A stretch of 64,000 nucleotides of DNA from Oryzibacter oryziterrae (GTDB lineage Bacteria > Pseudomonadota > Alphaproteobacteria > Rhizobiales > Pleomorphomonadaceae): the NCBI RefSeq assembly GCF_021864535.1, contig NZ_JAKJIC010000001.1, forward strand, positions 434,001-498,000. Reading direction: 5' to 3'. Shown piece by piece: positions 29,346-38,460 of the stretch (position 1 is the stretch's first letter; every line of letters begins with the position of its first letter). Below the pieces are notes generated by a model. That model did not search any database. It was not told where the DNA came from and saw only the letters and a list, made by a program, of their open reading frames with translations. The translations under genes were made by a program, and so were the position numbers.

Positions 29346-29542
29346 TTACCTAGACATTGTGGTGCATAAGCGGCTGCCAAATGGAAAATTCGAGTCAAAC
29401 TTTACGGGTTGGTAACCGCGTTGCCGTTAGTTTTCCAAGTGTTGCGGACGTGCCGACGGAAGGCCTTTCGCATTGTCTTCGAGGGCGCCAAATCTTGCAG
29501 GCGTTCCATGTGGTTAACTCGTTTGTGTGCGAGGACGAGGGC

Positions 29543-31234
29543 GTGTTGCGTAGCTGGATTTCCCAAAAACTGCGGACGATGGCGGATCTGGCCGTTGCCG
29601 CGACTGTTTCGATGACGGTTCTGGTGTCTGCCTCTGCGGAATCGCAGGCAGGGATGTCCCAGGTGATCCCGTCGAAATATTCGGCCGTTGTGGTCGATAC
29701 CGCGTCGGGGAAGGTTCTCTATCAGGCAAACGCCAACTCCCGGCGCTATCCTGCCTCCCTGACCAAGATGATGACGCTCTACGTCCTGTTTGAGGATCTC
29801 GAGCGTGGTCGCTTCAAGCTTTCCACTCCGCTCAAGGTGTCGTCCTATGCCGCGCTGCAGGCCCCGACCAAGCTCGGGTTGCGCGCCGGTGACAAGATCT
29901 CGGTGGAAGACGCCATCAAGGGGTTGATCACGCGTTCGGCCAACGATGCCGCCGCCACGATCGGCGAGAATGTTGCTGGCTCCATCCCCGCCTTTGCCGA
30001 GCGCATGACGCGTACGGCGCGCGCCATCGGCATGACCAATACCCGCTTCCGCAATGCCAACGGCTTGCCCGACCCGGGTCAGTACACCTCCGCCCACGAC
30101 ATGATGGTGCTGGGTGTCGCCTTGCAGGTGCGCTTTCCGCAGTATTTCCCCTATTTCTCGACGCAGTCCTTCGTGTTCCGCGGCAAGGTGATCGGCAATC
30201 ACAATCATCTGCTGGGTCGTGTTGACGGCGTTGACGGCATCAAGACCGGCTATGTGAATGCCTCCGGCTTCAACATTGTCACCTCGGTCAAGCGCGACGG
30301 GCGCAAGCTGGTCGTCGTCGTGATGGGTGGCAAGACCGCGGCGCAGCGCGACGCCCACGTGGTCGAACTCATCAATACCTACCTGCCGAAGGCGACGCGG
30401 GCTCGCGGTTACGACAGTGACCTCATTGCCGCCGTGAAGGCTGCGCCGAAGGTTGCCGGTGCCGTGGCTGCGCCCCAGGAAGAAGAGGAAGAGGTGACGC
30501 AGGTTCGCATGCCGAGCCATCCCAACCCGGTTCCCCGCCCCGCTGTTGCTGCTTCGATGGAAATGGCGTCGGCCGACCCGGCCATGCTGCCTCCGGCGGC
30601 CATTCCCGACGCTGCCCCTGTGACCCGCGATCTGGCCCCTGCCCCGGCCGAGGTTGCCGCCGCTCCGGCGCCCCAGCCGGCTCCGGTGCTGCCGCAGGCT
30701 CCGAAGAGCCTGGCCGAAGCCACCTTGCCCGCCAGCCTGGCCAACTCCCGTCTGCCGTCGTCCGCTGCCGAGGCCTTTGCCGACGTGCCGCCGCCGCCCG
30801 CCCCGGCTCCGGATGCCATGGCCGCCCTGGTCAACCAGTCGCAGCAGCGGCAGGCCACCTATCAGGTTGCCTCCGTCGAGAGCGATCTTGCCGAAGTGGC
30901 TCCGCCGCCGGCCAAGGCGAACCGTCAGGCCAAGGCTCAGAGCGATCGCGACGTGGTCACCGGTTCGGTCAGCTCGACCTCCGAAGGCTCGGGCTGGATC
31001 ATCCAGATCGGCGCGGTTGGGTCGAAGAAGGCTGCTCGTGACCTGCTCGACAAGGCACGTTCTTCCGCCGGCTCGCAGCTGGCCAAGGCCGACCCGATCA
31101 TGGAACCCTTCTCCAAGGGTGGCCAGACCTATGTGCGTGCCCGCTTCGGCGGTTTCGGTAGCGAGAAGGCTGCCACCAAGGCCTGTGCGGCCCTCAAGAA
31201 GAGTGACTTTTCCTGCTTCACCATTCGTCTCTGA
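29543..31234 (+). CDS. D-alanyl-D-alanine carboxypeptidase with C-terminal SPOR domain
   Basis: About 563 residues from GTG at 29543 (TTG at 29546 also possible; GAGG lies upstream). A signal peptide (VAATVSMTVLVSASAESQA) precedes the peptidase S11 domain with all three active-site motifs: SLTK, SAND and KTGY. It trims the last D-Ala from peptidoglycan pentapeptides in the periplasm. A Pro/Ala-rich linker of about 150 residues leads to a SPOR domain (about residues 485-563, WIIQIGAVGSKKAARDLLDK) that binds denuded glycan at the division site. The DacF-SPOR fusion is common in rhizobial relatives. Confidence 0.93.
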   Translation: MLRSWISQKLRTMADLAVAATVSMTVLVSASAESQAGMSQVIPSKYSAVVVDTASGKVLYQANANSRRYPASLTKMMTLYVLFEDLERGRFKLSTPLKVSSYAALQAPTKLGLRAGDKISVEDAIKGLITRSANDAAATIGENVAGSIPAFAERMTRTARAIGMTNTRFRNANGLPDPGQYTSAHDMMVLGVALQVRFPQYFPYFSTQSFVFRGKVIGNHNHLLGRVDGVDGIKTGYVNASGFNIVTSVKRDGRKLVVVVMGGKTAAQRDAHVVELINTYLPKATRARGYDSDLIAAVKAAPKVAGAVAAPQEEEEEVTQVRMPSHPNPVPRPAVAASMEMASADPAMLPPAAIPDAAPVTRDLAPAPAEVAAAPAPQPAPVLPQAPKSLAEATLPASLANSRLPSSAAEAFADVPPPPAPAPDAMAALVNQSQQRQATYQVASVESDLAEVAPPPAKANRQAKAQSDRDVVTGSVSSTSEGSGWIIQIGAVGSKKAARDLLDKARSSAGSQLAKADPIMEPFSKGGQTYVRARFGGFGSEKAATKACAALKKSDFSCFTIRL

Positions 31235-31253
31235 TCGCCTGTTCGGCGATCAG
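31231..31253. terminator. Hairpin overlapping the dac stop codon
   Basis: CTGATCGCC-TGTTC-GGCGATCAG is a perfect 9-bp stem with a 5-base loop between convergent genes. It has no T-run, so terminator function is only probable. Confidence 0.45.
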
Positions 31254-31290
31254 AACGGCTTGGCACCCAATGTGTATCTGAGTTCGGGAG

Positions 31291-31989
31291 CTAGCGATGT
31301 TTGGACAAAAGCCTGTCCTTAGCCTGGTTGATGCGTACCGCGAGGAAAGTGGTGCCGCCCTGGTCGGGATGAACCTTCTTCATCAGGCGTCGATGAGCGG
31401 CGCGGATGTCGGCCTCGCCGGCGCCCGGATGAAGCCCAAGGATCTCGTACGCCTCCTGCTCGCTCATGGAGCCCGAATCCGCCGCTCGACCGCGCCCCGT
31501 TGCGGCCTCAGCCTGCATGTGCTCACGCCATCCGGGCAGTCGGCTGTCGAGATAAATCTCTAGGACGGCGCGGCTGCGTGCGTCCGTGGCGGTCTCCCGA
31601 TGAAGATCGGCGAGGGCCGAGGCGTCGAGCGTTGCCAATGAGAGGCCAGCCCAGCGTCCCTTCAGGACTTCTCCCGAGACCTGACCGGACGCGGCATCAA
31701 GCGTCAGGCTGACCATTGGAGAGGCGATGCGGCTCTTGCGACCTTTTGACGTCGGCGCGTTCCACGAGTTGATCACGCCCATCCGGACCAGGGTATAGAG
31801 GAGCGACGCCGCGCCCACTGCCAGTCCGATCCGCCCGGTGAGCGCAAGAGCTGCAACGACGGCGATCCCGACCGTCAGGCTCTGGGAGCGCCAGAGAGAC
31901 CGGAAGCGGGCCATGTGGCCAGGCTTGAACTTGCCGGCAAGATAGATCGCAAGGCCGATGAGGACGGCGGCGATCAGGACGACATTCAT
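31291..31989 (-). CDS. Membrane-anchored J-domain protein, TIM14-like
   Basis: 232 residues. A membrane helix is right at the N-terminus (MNVVLIAAVLIGLAIYLAGK), with a second hydrophobic stretch near 40-70 (TVGIAVVAALALTGRIGLAV). The C-terminal 60 residues are a J domain with the HPD motif (MKKVHPDQGG) and the SEQEAYEILGLHPGAGEADI start. J domain at the C-terminus after a membrane anchor is the arrangement of mitochondrial TIM14/Pam18. It probably stimulates DnaK at the inner membrane; client unknown. ATG at 31989 chosen over TTG at 31998. Confidence 0.88.
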   Translation of the reverse strand: MNVVLIAAVLIGLAIYLAGKFKPGHMARFRSLWRSQSLTVGIAVVAALALTGRIGLAVGAASLLYTLVRMGVINSWNAPTSKGRKSRIASPMVSLTLDAASGQVSGEVLKGRWAGLSLATLDASALADLHRETATDARSRAVLEIYLDSRLPGWREHMQAEAATGRGRAADSGSMSEQEAYEILGLHPGAGEADIRAAHRRLMKKVHPDQGGTTFLAVRINQAKDRLLSKHR

Positions 31990-32260
31990 GGGCGGCAACC
32001 CCGGGGTGGGATTCGGACAACGCGGCGACCGGACGATGCTCTGTCCCTGCCGCCAATCAGAGGGCTTATGCGGTGGCCCAGCCCAAAAGGCAATCTCTCG
32101 ATGAAAAGTCCACGTCTGCCGATGGCCTCAGGATCAATACTTGATGCGTCATCTCTTTGCCGCCATCTTTGTCCCTAATTGAGTCGAAGTTGCCATGATG
32201 GCGCCCTTTCGGTCGGTGCGTGTGCCCCGATTGCTGCAAGTCCGAGGAGACCTCCGTCCG

Positions 32261-34048
32261 ATGAATGCCCTCAAGTCCGCCAGCCGTCGTCTCTCCGCCT
32301 GGCGCCACACGCGCCGCCTCGCGGGAGTGTCGCTCGTCGCCTTGGCGGCGATCTGGTCGGCGCCGGCTCTGTCGGCACCGCAGCCGCTGCTGACCATGCC
32401 GATGGCATCCAGCATGGAGGGCAACTATCTGGCCGGTCGTTTTGCCGGGCAGACCTTTGATTATCAGGCGTCTGCTGACTATTTCGCCGAGGCCCTGTTG
32501 TTCGACCCGGAGGATCCGTTCCTGCTGGAGCGGGCTCTGTCGCTCTATATGGCTGCCGGCGAGAGTTCGGTGGTGCGCGAATATGCCGAACGGCTGCGGG
32601 ATGCAGATCATGGCAGTCCGCTCGCCGCGCTGGCGCTGGGCGTCGACGACTTCAGGCGTGGTCGCTGGTCGGTGGCGGTGGAGGAGCTGAAGGGCGCCAA
32701 GAACGGACCGCTGCTGTCGCTGGTTTCCGAGGTGATGTCGGCCTGGGCCGAACAGGGCGCCGGCAAGACGGCGCTTGCCATTCAGCGGCTCGACAAGCTG
32801 GACGGCGAGAAGTGGTATGAGTTCTTCCGCGACTATCACGCAGGATTGATCGCCAGCGTCTCGGGCGACGACAAGCTGGCTGCGGATTATTTTCAGAAGG
32901 CTCTCGCCATCGACGACAGCTCGGTCATCACCATCGATGCCGGCGTCCGCGCGCTGGCCCGCTCGGGCGACAAGGCGGGCGCGCAGAAGCTTCTGGACAA
33001 GGCCAACAAGAGCGGCGAGCCGCATCCGGTGCTGGAGCCTGTGATGGCCGATCTGGCGGCCGGTCGCAAGCCGGCGCCGCATGTGCAGACCGTCCAGCAG
33101 GGCGCTTCCGAGATCTTGTCCGGCCTCGGCTCGGCGATCATCCGCGAAGACAACAACGACATGGGCATGATCTTCCTGCAGCAGGCACTGGCTGTCGATC
33201 CGACCGCCGACCTGACGCGCATCACGCTTGCCCAGACCTATGAGCGCGCCAATCGCTATCAGGACGCGCTCAATGTGCTGGAGAAGGTGTCCAACCGCTC
33301 GCCCATGAAGCGCGACGCGTTGATCATGGCGGCCTTCGACTACAACTCGCTCGACAAGGTGGACGAGGCCAAGGCTGCCCTGCGCAAGGTGATCAAGAAG
33401 GACGGCACCGACATGGAGGCTCTGGTGAGCCTCGGCAACATCATGCGTGTGCGCAAGATGTTCGATGAAGCGGCCACGACCTATTCCAAGGCGATCGATC
33501 AGCTGAATGGCAAGCCCAGCCAGAAGGACTGGCAGCTCTACTACAACCGAGGCATCACCTACGAGCGGACCAATCGCTGGCCGCTGGCCGAGGCGGACTT
33601 CAGGAAGTCGCTGGAACTGCAGCCGGATCAGCCGCTGGTGCTGAACTACCTCGGCTACACCTGGGTCGACAAGGGCATCAATCTCGACCAGGGCCTCGAG
33701 ATGATCCGCAAGGCCGTGGACGGCGACCCGACAAACGGGTTGATCATCGATAGCCTGGGCTGGGCCTATTACAAGCTTGGACAATATGATCGTGCGGTGA
33801 CCGAGCTCGAGCGCGCCATCGACCTGATGCCGGCCGACCCGACCATCAATGATCATCTGGGTGATGCCTATTGGCGCGTCGGTCGCAAGCTGGAGGCGCG
33901 CTTCCAGTGGAACCACGCCCTTGCCTCGAAGCCCGAAGCGGATGAGAAGACCAAGATCGAAGCCAAGCTGAAGGACGGTCTGGTCGATCCGGCGCCGGCC
34001 GCGGCGGCCGAGGCAACCACAACTCCTAAGCCAACCGCCAAGCCGTGA
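32261..34048 (+). CDS. Exported tetratricopeptide repeat protein
   Basis: 595 residues from ATG at 32261, preceded by GAGGAGA. The signal sequence (RRLAGVSLVALAAIWSAPAL) is cut near SA-APQ. The rest is TPR and TPR-like helical repeats, clearest at 400-560: LYYNRGITYERTNRWPLAEA and LGWAYYKLGQYDRAVTELER. The tail is Ala/Pro/Thr-rich. TPR proteins hold complexes together; the partner is unknown. The stop codon is two bases before ispE, implying co-transcription, a neighbourhood often seen in alphaproteobacteria. Confidence 0.9.
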   Translation: MNALKSASRRLSAWRHTRRLAGVSLVALAAIWSAPALSAPQPLLTMPMASSMEGNYLAGRFAGQTFDYQASADYFAEALLFDPEDPFLLERALSLYMAAGESSVVREYAERLRDADHGSPLAALALGVDDFRRGRWSVAVEELKGAKNGPLLSLVSEVMSAWAEQGAGKTALAIQRLDKLDGEKWYEFFRDYHAGLIASVSGDDKLAADYFQKALAIDDSSVITIDAGVRALARSGDKAGAQKLLDKANKSGEPHPVLEPVMADLAAGRKPAPHVQTVQQGASEILSGLGSAIIREDNNDMGMIFLQQALAVDPTADLTRITLAQTYERANRYQDALNVLEKVSNRSPMKRDALIMAAFDYNSLDKVDEAKAALRKVIKKDGTDMEALVSLGNIMRVRKMFDEAATTYSKAIDQLNGKPSQKDWQLYYNRGITYERTNRWPLAEADFRKSLELQPDQPLVLNYLGYTWVDKGINLDQGLEMIRKAVDGDPTNGLIIDSLGWAYYKLGQYDRAVTELERAIDLMPADPTINDHLGDAYWRVGRKLEARFQWNHALASKPEADEKTKIEAKLKDGLVDPAPAAAAEATTTPKPTAKP

Positions 34049-34050
34049 CC

Positions 34051-34935
34051 ATGTCCATCGTCGCCGATGCCGTGACCGAAACCGGCAGAGCCAAGGTCAA
34101 TCTGGCTCTGCATGTGGTCGGGCGGCGGGTCGACGGCTATCACCTCCTTGAGACCCTCGCGGTTTTCCCCGACATTGGCGACGACGTGCATGTCGTTGCC
34201 GATGACGCAGAGACCTTTGCGATCACCGGCCCCATGGCCTCGGCCCTGCGGGACGCCGATCCCAATGACAATCTGGTGCTGCGGGCCGTCGCCGCCTTCG
34301 AGCGTGTTTACGGATTTGGCCCGTCGCTGTCCGTCGAACTTGTGAAGCGCCTGCCCGTGACGTCCGGCATCGGGGGCGGCTCGGCGGATGCAGCTGCCAC
34401 CTTGAGAGCCCTTGCGCGCTTGCGAGGCGTCGATCCGCTGTCGCCGCAAATGATGGACGTTGCCGTGCGCCTCGGCGCCGATGTTCCCATGTGTCTGCAT
34501 TCGACGACGCTGCGTGCCACCGGTGTCGGCGAGGTCATCACGGACAGCCGGCGGGGACTGAAGGCGGCCATGCTGCTGGTCAATCCCGGTGTCGCCGTGT
34601 CAACGCCGAGGGTGTTCGCCGCCCTGACCCAGCGGGGCAATCCGCCCTTGCCGCCCCTGCCCGCCCGCTTGAACGGGCTGAAGGCGCTGGCAAGCTTTCT
34701 GCGAAGCGAAAGCCGCAACGATCTGCAGACAGCGGCCATCAGTCTTGCGCCCAGGATTGGTGAGGTACTGGCGGCGCTCGAAGCGCTTCCCGGCACCGCA
34801 CTGGCGCGCATGTCGGGGTCCGGTGCCACCTGCTTTGCACTCTTCGAGACGCTTGTGGAAGCGGAGAACGCTGCGGCGACGTTGCGCCAGCAGCAACCGA
34901 CCTGGTGGATTGCTGCGGCGACTTGTGAAATCTGA
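34051..34935 (+). CDS. ispE: 4-diphosphocytidyl-2-C-methyl-D-erythritol kinase
   Basis: 294 residues. It is the GHMP kinase of the MEP isoprenoid pathway. Motifs: GRAKVNLALHVVGRRVDGYH at the N-terminus, the ATP loop LPVTSGIGGGSADAAATLRA and the C-terminal RMSGSGATCFALF. ATG at 34051 lies two bases after the TPR gene stop; a GTG at 34045 overlapping that stop is an alternative. Confidence 0.96.
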   Translation: MSIVADAVTETGRAKVNLALHVVGRRVDGYHLLETLAVFPDIGDDVHVVADDAETFAITGPMASALRDADPNDNLVLRAVAAFERVYGFGPSLSVELVKRLPVTSGIGGGSADAAATLRALARLRGVDPLSPQMMDVAVRLGADVPMCLHSTTLRATGVGEVITDSRRGLKAAMLLVNPGVAVSTPRVFAALTQRGNPPLPPLPARLNGLKALASFLRSESRNDLQTAAISLAPRIGEVLAALEALPGTALARMSGSGATCFALFETLVEAENAAATLRQQQPTWWIAAATCEI

Positions 34936-34949
34936 CGGGACGTCTCGTC

Positions 34950-35774
34950 TCAGCCCAGCGGAACCGCCACGTCTTCGGTGGCGATGCAGTGGTGGATACG
35001 CTGGATATCCGCACTTTCCTCCCCGAAGGGAGCGACGGGCCAATCCCAGCTGCTGTCGCCTTCCGGCGGCTCGACACCGTGTAGCAGGTCGACGGTTTCG
35101 GTGACGTTGCCGGTGCGATCCTCGCGTCTGAAGGAGACGTCGGTCAGCAGGCAGGTCTTGCAGGGCAAGGCGGCTAGGCTGTCGAGGTGGGCGGCCACCA
35201 GCAGGCGCAGGGTGTCGTCCGGCATGATGCGTGCGTGCCCGTCAGGGCGCTGCAGCCTTGCGGCCGCGCCGACGGCGATCTGCGAGAGAATGTTGGCGGA
35301 AACCACCAGCGACAGGTCGTCGATACGACGCAGGAAGCCGAGCGGATCGAGCTTGACGCCCAGGTCTTCCTCGCCGGTTGCCAGCGAAATGCGGGTCTGC
35401 TGCAGCAGCTTGTCGTAGCCGGATAGGTCGGCTGTGCGGAAGGTCAGGTTGGAGTAGCGGCGCAGCTTCGCCCAGGCGCGAACGCTTGCGAGATGGCAGA
35501 TATCGATCAGCACCACTTCGCGGAACATGGAGAACAGACGCTCGATCGGCACGTCGCGCAGCAGTCCCGAGCCGAGGATGACGGCGGTGCCGCGATGCTG
35601 GACGCCGTCAATGGCATGGTTGACCGCCGCCTTGCAGTTCTCCTCGTGCAGCGTCCAGGCCTTGCGACAGCGACCGGCGCGCGCCCACAGGCCGACGCTG
35701 TCGCTGATGACCGACGGTCGGGTGCGCGGCGACAGGGCCAGCGTGGCGGCAAATTGCAGGGCTTCGGCGAGCAT
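34950..35774 (-). CDS. Conserved protein of unknown function with a Rossmann-like motif
   Basis: 274 residues from ATG at 35774; GTG at 35822, overlapping the anmK stop, would add 16 residues. A central segment GTAVILGSGLLRDVPIERLF followed by REVVLIDICH resembles the SAM-binding strand-loop-helix of class I methyltransferases, with Asp at the end of the second strand. Two cysteine-containing stretches (LPCKTCLL) follow. I do not recognise a named family. It is downstream of anmK on the same strand and convergent with ispE. Confidence 0.7.
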   Translation of the reverse strand: MLAEALQFAATLALSPRTRPSVISDSVGLWARAGRCRKAWTLHEENCKAAVNHAIDGVQHRGTAVILGSGLLRDVPIERLFSMFREVVLIDICHLASVRAWAKLRRYSNLTFRTADLSGYDKLLQQTRISLATGEEDLGVKLDPLGFLRRIDDLSLVVSANILSQIAVGAAARLQRPDGHARIMPDDTLRLLVAAHLDSLAALPCKTCLLTDVSFRREDRTGNVTETVDLLHGVEPPEGDSSWDWPVAPFGEESADIQRIHHCIATEDVAVPLG

Positions 35775-35808
35775 CTTTGATCGAATCGCAGTGAACTGAG
35801 CCGCGATC

Positions 35809-36915
35809 CTATACGATTTCACCGCAGATCATCGGTTCCGGTACACCCGTTGTCGTCGGCCATGACGCCGGCAGCTTGGCGAGGCGGCGCACGGCGAGAT
35901 AGGCGAAGGCCTGTGCCTCGATGAAATCGACGGAAAGGCCGAGGTTCCCGGCGCCGATGACCTTGCAGCCTGTCTCGGCGGCCAGCATGTTCACCAGGGT
36001 CTGATTGTGGGCGCCGCCGCCGCAGACCACCAGTGTCTCCACCTGCTCTCCCGTCACCCGAATGCCGGCTGCGACCGAACGAGCGGTGAGTGCGGTGAGT
36101 GTGGCGACGCGGTCGGCCAGGGGCAAGTCTTCCACGGCGGCGCCGGAGAAGGCGTTGCGATCCAGCGACTTCGGTGTCGGCAGGCTGAAATAGGGATGCG
36201 CCATCATCTGGTCTAGACGCGTGGCGTCGACCTTGCCGGACGCGGCCACACGTCCGCCTTCGTCGAAGTCTGCCCCGGTCTCCATGGCGATCACGTCGTC
36301 GATCAGAGCGTTGCCGGGGCCGGTGTCGAAGGCGACGACCCGGTCGTCTCGGGTGATGATGGTGATGTTGGCGACCCCGCCGATGTTGAGGAAGGCGACG
36401 GGAGTCGCAAGGCCGGCCTTGACCGCCAGAGCCCGGTGGAAGGCTGGCACCAACGGCGCGCCCTGCCCGCCTGCCTCGACGTCACGGGAGCGGAAGTCGT
36501 GAACCACCGGCACGCGGAACCGCTGGGCCAGTTGGTCGGCATGGCCGATCTGGGCGGTGAAACCCTTGTCGGGGGCGTGAAACACAGTCTGGCCGTGGAA
36601 GCCGATGACCAGCGGGCGGATGCCGCGCTTGATCGCTGTCGCTGTCAGCTCCGCGGCAGCGGCGAGATGCACGTCGGTGACAATGGTCTCGGCCTGGACG
36701 ATGGAGCCGAAGCGTTCGTTCTTGTCGGTCATGGCGCGCGCTTCGCCCAGCGCCGCGCGCAGAATGGCGCGTTCGTCGGACTTGTAGGGCACGCAAAGGG
36801 TTGGTCCGAACTCGGCGATTGATTCGCCGTCGGTGAGGACAAGCGCGGCATCGACACCGTCGAAGGACGTGCCGCTCATCAGGCCCAGCGCCCATATGGC
36901 GGAATTCGCCGACAT
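35809..36915 (-). CDS. anmK: Anhydro-N-acetylmuramic acid kinase
   Basis: 368 residues. It opens and phosphorylates 1,6-anhydroMurNAc to MurNAc-6-phosphate in peptidoglycan recycling. Motifs: LGLMSGTSFDGVDAAL at the N-terminus, GFHGQTVFHAP, FLNIGGVANITII, DTGPGNALIDD and the C-terminal CGGGAHNQTLVNML. ATG at 36915 has GGGGAGGG five bases before it. It is divergent from tyrS, the usual neighbour in alphaproteobacteria. A much longer open frame runs upstream through tyrS on the opposite strand and is not used. Confidence 0.95.
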   Translation of the reverse strand: MSANSAIWALGLMSGTSFDGVDAALVLTDGESIAEFGPTLCVPYKSDERAILRAALGEARAMTDKNERFGSIVQAETIVTDVHLAAAAELTATAIKRGIRPLVIGFHGQTVFHAPDKGFTAQIGHADQLAQRFRVPVVHDFRSRDVEAGGQGAPLVPAFHRALAVKAGLATPVAFLNIGGVANITIITRDDRVVAFDTGPGNALIDDVIAMETGADFDEGGRVAASGKVDATRLDQMMAHPYFSLPTPKSLDRNAFSGAAVEDLPLADRVATLTALTARSVAAGIRVTGEQVETLVVCGGGAHNQTLVNMLAAETGCKVIGAGNLGLSVDFIEAQAFAYLAVRRLAKLPASWPTTTGVPEPMICGEIV

Positions 36916-37029
36916 TTTTGCCCTCCCCCCGGTGAAATCCTTGAGCGATCCTGTTAGGAAGCAGCCCGGACTGCTTCCCCCGATCATTCTGACATACGCC
37001 GATTGGGGTAAATGTGAAGGTAAAGGCTC

Positions 37030-38283
37030 ATGAGCGGCTTCAAGTCGGATTTCCTGCGCGTTCTGAACGAGCGCGGCTTCATCCACCAGATCTCGGACCC
37101 CGAGGGTCTCGACGCCCGTTGCTTGAAGGGACCGATCACCGCCTATGTGGGCTATGACGCCACGGCCACCAGCCTGCACATCGGCAACCTCATCTCGGCC
37201 ACCATGCTGCACTGGCTGCAGGAGACGGGCAACCGTCCGATCGCGCTCATGGGGGGCGGCACCTCGATGGTGGGCGATCCGTCCTTCCGCGACGACCAGC
37301 GCAAGCTGCTCTCGGTGGAGACGATCAACACCAACATCGAAGGCATCAAGAAGATCTTCGGCAAGATCCTGCGCTTCGGCGATGGTCAGCTCGACGGCAT
37401 CATGGTCAACAATGCCGACTGGCTCCTGAAGCTCAACTATGTGGAGTTCCTGCGCGACGTGGGCCGGTATTTCTCGGTCAACCGCATGCTGAGCTTCGAC
37501 AGCGTCAAGCTGCGCCTCGACCGCGAGCAGTCGCTGTCCTTCCTCGAATTCAACTACATGATCATGCAGGGCTACGACTTCGTCGAGCTCAACCGCCGCT
37601 ACGACTGCATCCTGCAGATGGGTGGTTCGGATCAGTGGGGCAACATCATCAACGGTGTCGACCTCAGCCACCGCATGGGCGGCAACCAGCTCTATGCGCT
37701 GACCACGCCGCTGCTGACCACCTCGTCGGGCGCCAAGATGGGCAAGACCGCCAACGGCGCCGTCTGGCTCAATGGCGATCTCTTCAGCCCCTATGAGTTC
37801 TGGCAGTATTTCCGCAACACGGAAGACGCCGACGTGGTTCGTTTCCTGAAGATCTTCACCCGCCTGTCGCTCGACGAGATCGCGCGCCTTGGTGCGCTGG
37901 GCGGCTCGGAGATCAACGAGGCGAAGAAGGTGCTGGCGACGGAGGCTTGCGCCATCGTCCATGGTCGCGAGGCGGCAGAGGCTGCCGCCGAGACCGCGCG
38001 CAAGACCTTCGAGGAAGGCGCGCATTCCGACGATCTGCCGACCATCGAGATCCCCAGGGGCGATCTCGAAGTCGGCGTTGGCGTGCTCGCCGCCTTCGTG
38101 CAGGCCGGCCTTGCCGCCTCCAACGGCGACGCCCGCCGTTCGGCCCAGGGCGGCGGTCTCAAGGTCAATGACGCCACCGTCAGCGATCCCAAGCAGACGC
38201 TCTCTCTTGCCGATCTTACCGACGATGGCGTGATCAAGCTGTCGCTCGGCAAGAAGAAGCACATCCTGCTGAAGCCGGTGTGA
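37030..38283 (+). CDS. tyrS: Tyrosyl-tRNA synthetase
   Basis: 417 residues. Class I synthetase with the HIGN motif ([14 protein letters not shown]), tyrosine pocket ([28 protein letters not shown]) and the KMSKS-equivalent KMGKT. An S4 RNA-binding domain is at the C-terminus ([13 protein letters not shown]). AAGG lies just before the ATG. A rho-independent terminator follows. Confidence 0.97.
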   Translation: MSGFKSDFLRVLNERGFIHQISDPEGLDARCLKGPITAYVGYDATATSLHIGNLISATMLHWLQETGNRPIALMGGGTSMVGDPSFRDDQRKLLSVETINTNIEGIKKIFGKILRFGDGQLDGIMVNNADWLLKLNYVEFLRDVGRYFSVNRMLSFDSVKLRLDREQSLSFLEFNYMIMQGYDFVELNRRYDCILQMGGSDQWGNIINGVDLSHRMGGNQLYALTTPLLTTSSGAKMGKTANGAVWLNGDLFSPYEFWQYFRNTEDADVVRFLKIFTRLSLDEIARLGALGGSEINEAKKVLATEACAIVHGREAAEAAAETARKTFEEGAHSDDLPTIEIPRGDLEVGVGVLAAFVQAGLAASNGDARRSAQGGGLKVNDATVSDPKQTLSLADLTDDGVIKLSLGKKKHILLKPV

Positions 38284-38324
38284 GGGGCTGTCTGAGCCGC
38301 AGTTGTCTCAATGCATCGACGCTG

Positions 38325-38350
38325 AGGCCCGGGATGTTCTCGGGCCTTTT
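38325..38350 (+). terminator. Rho-independent terminator of tyrS
   Basis: AGGCCCG (38325-38331) pairs with CGGGCCT (38341-38347) around a 9-base loop and is followed by TTT. It lies 41 bases after the stop codon. Confidence 0.8.
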
Positions 38351-38460
38351 GCTTGTGCACCTCTGTGCGGTCCAGATGCTCGACTGCGAGGATCGAAGAG
38401 GGACGCAAGAAACGGGTGCCGAGGCCCGACCGGGTGAGCCTGATGTGCCCCCCTGATGGG

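Noticed and set aside
36916-38262. N-terminal extension of the anmK frame through tyrS
   Set aside because: The anmK family begins at 36915 with a strong ribosome binding site; the extension is antisense to tyrS.
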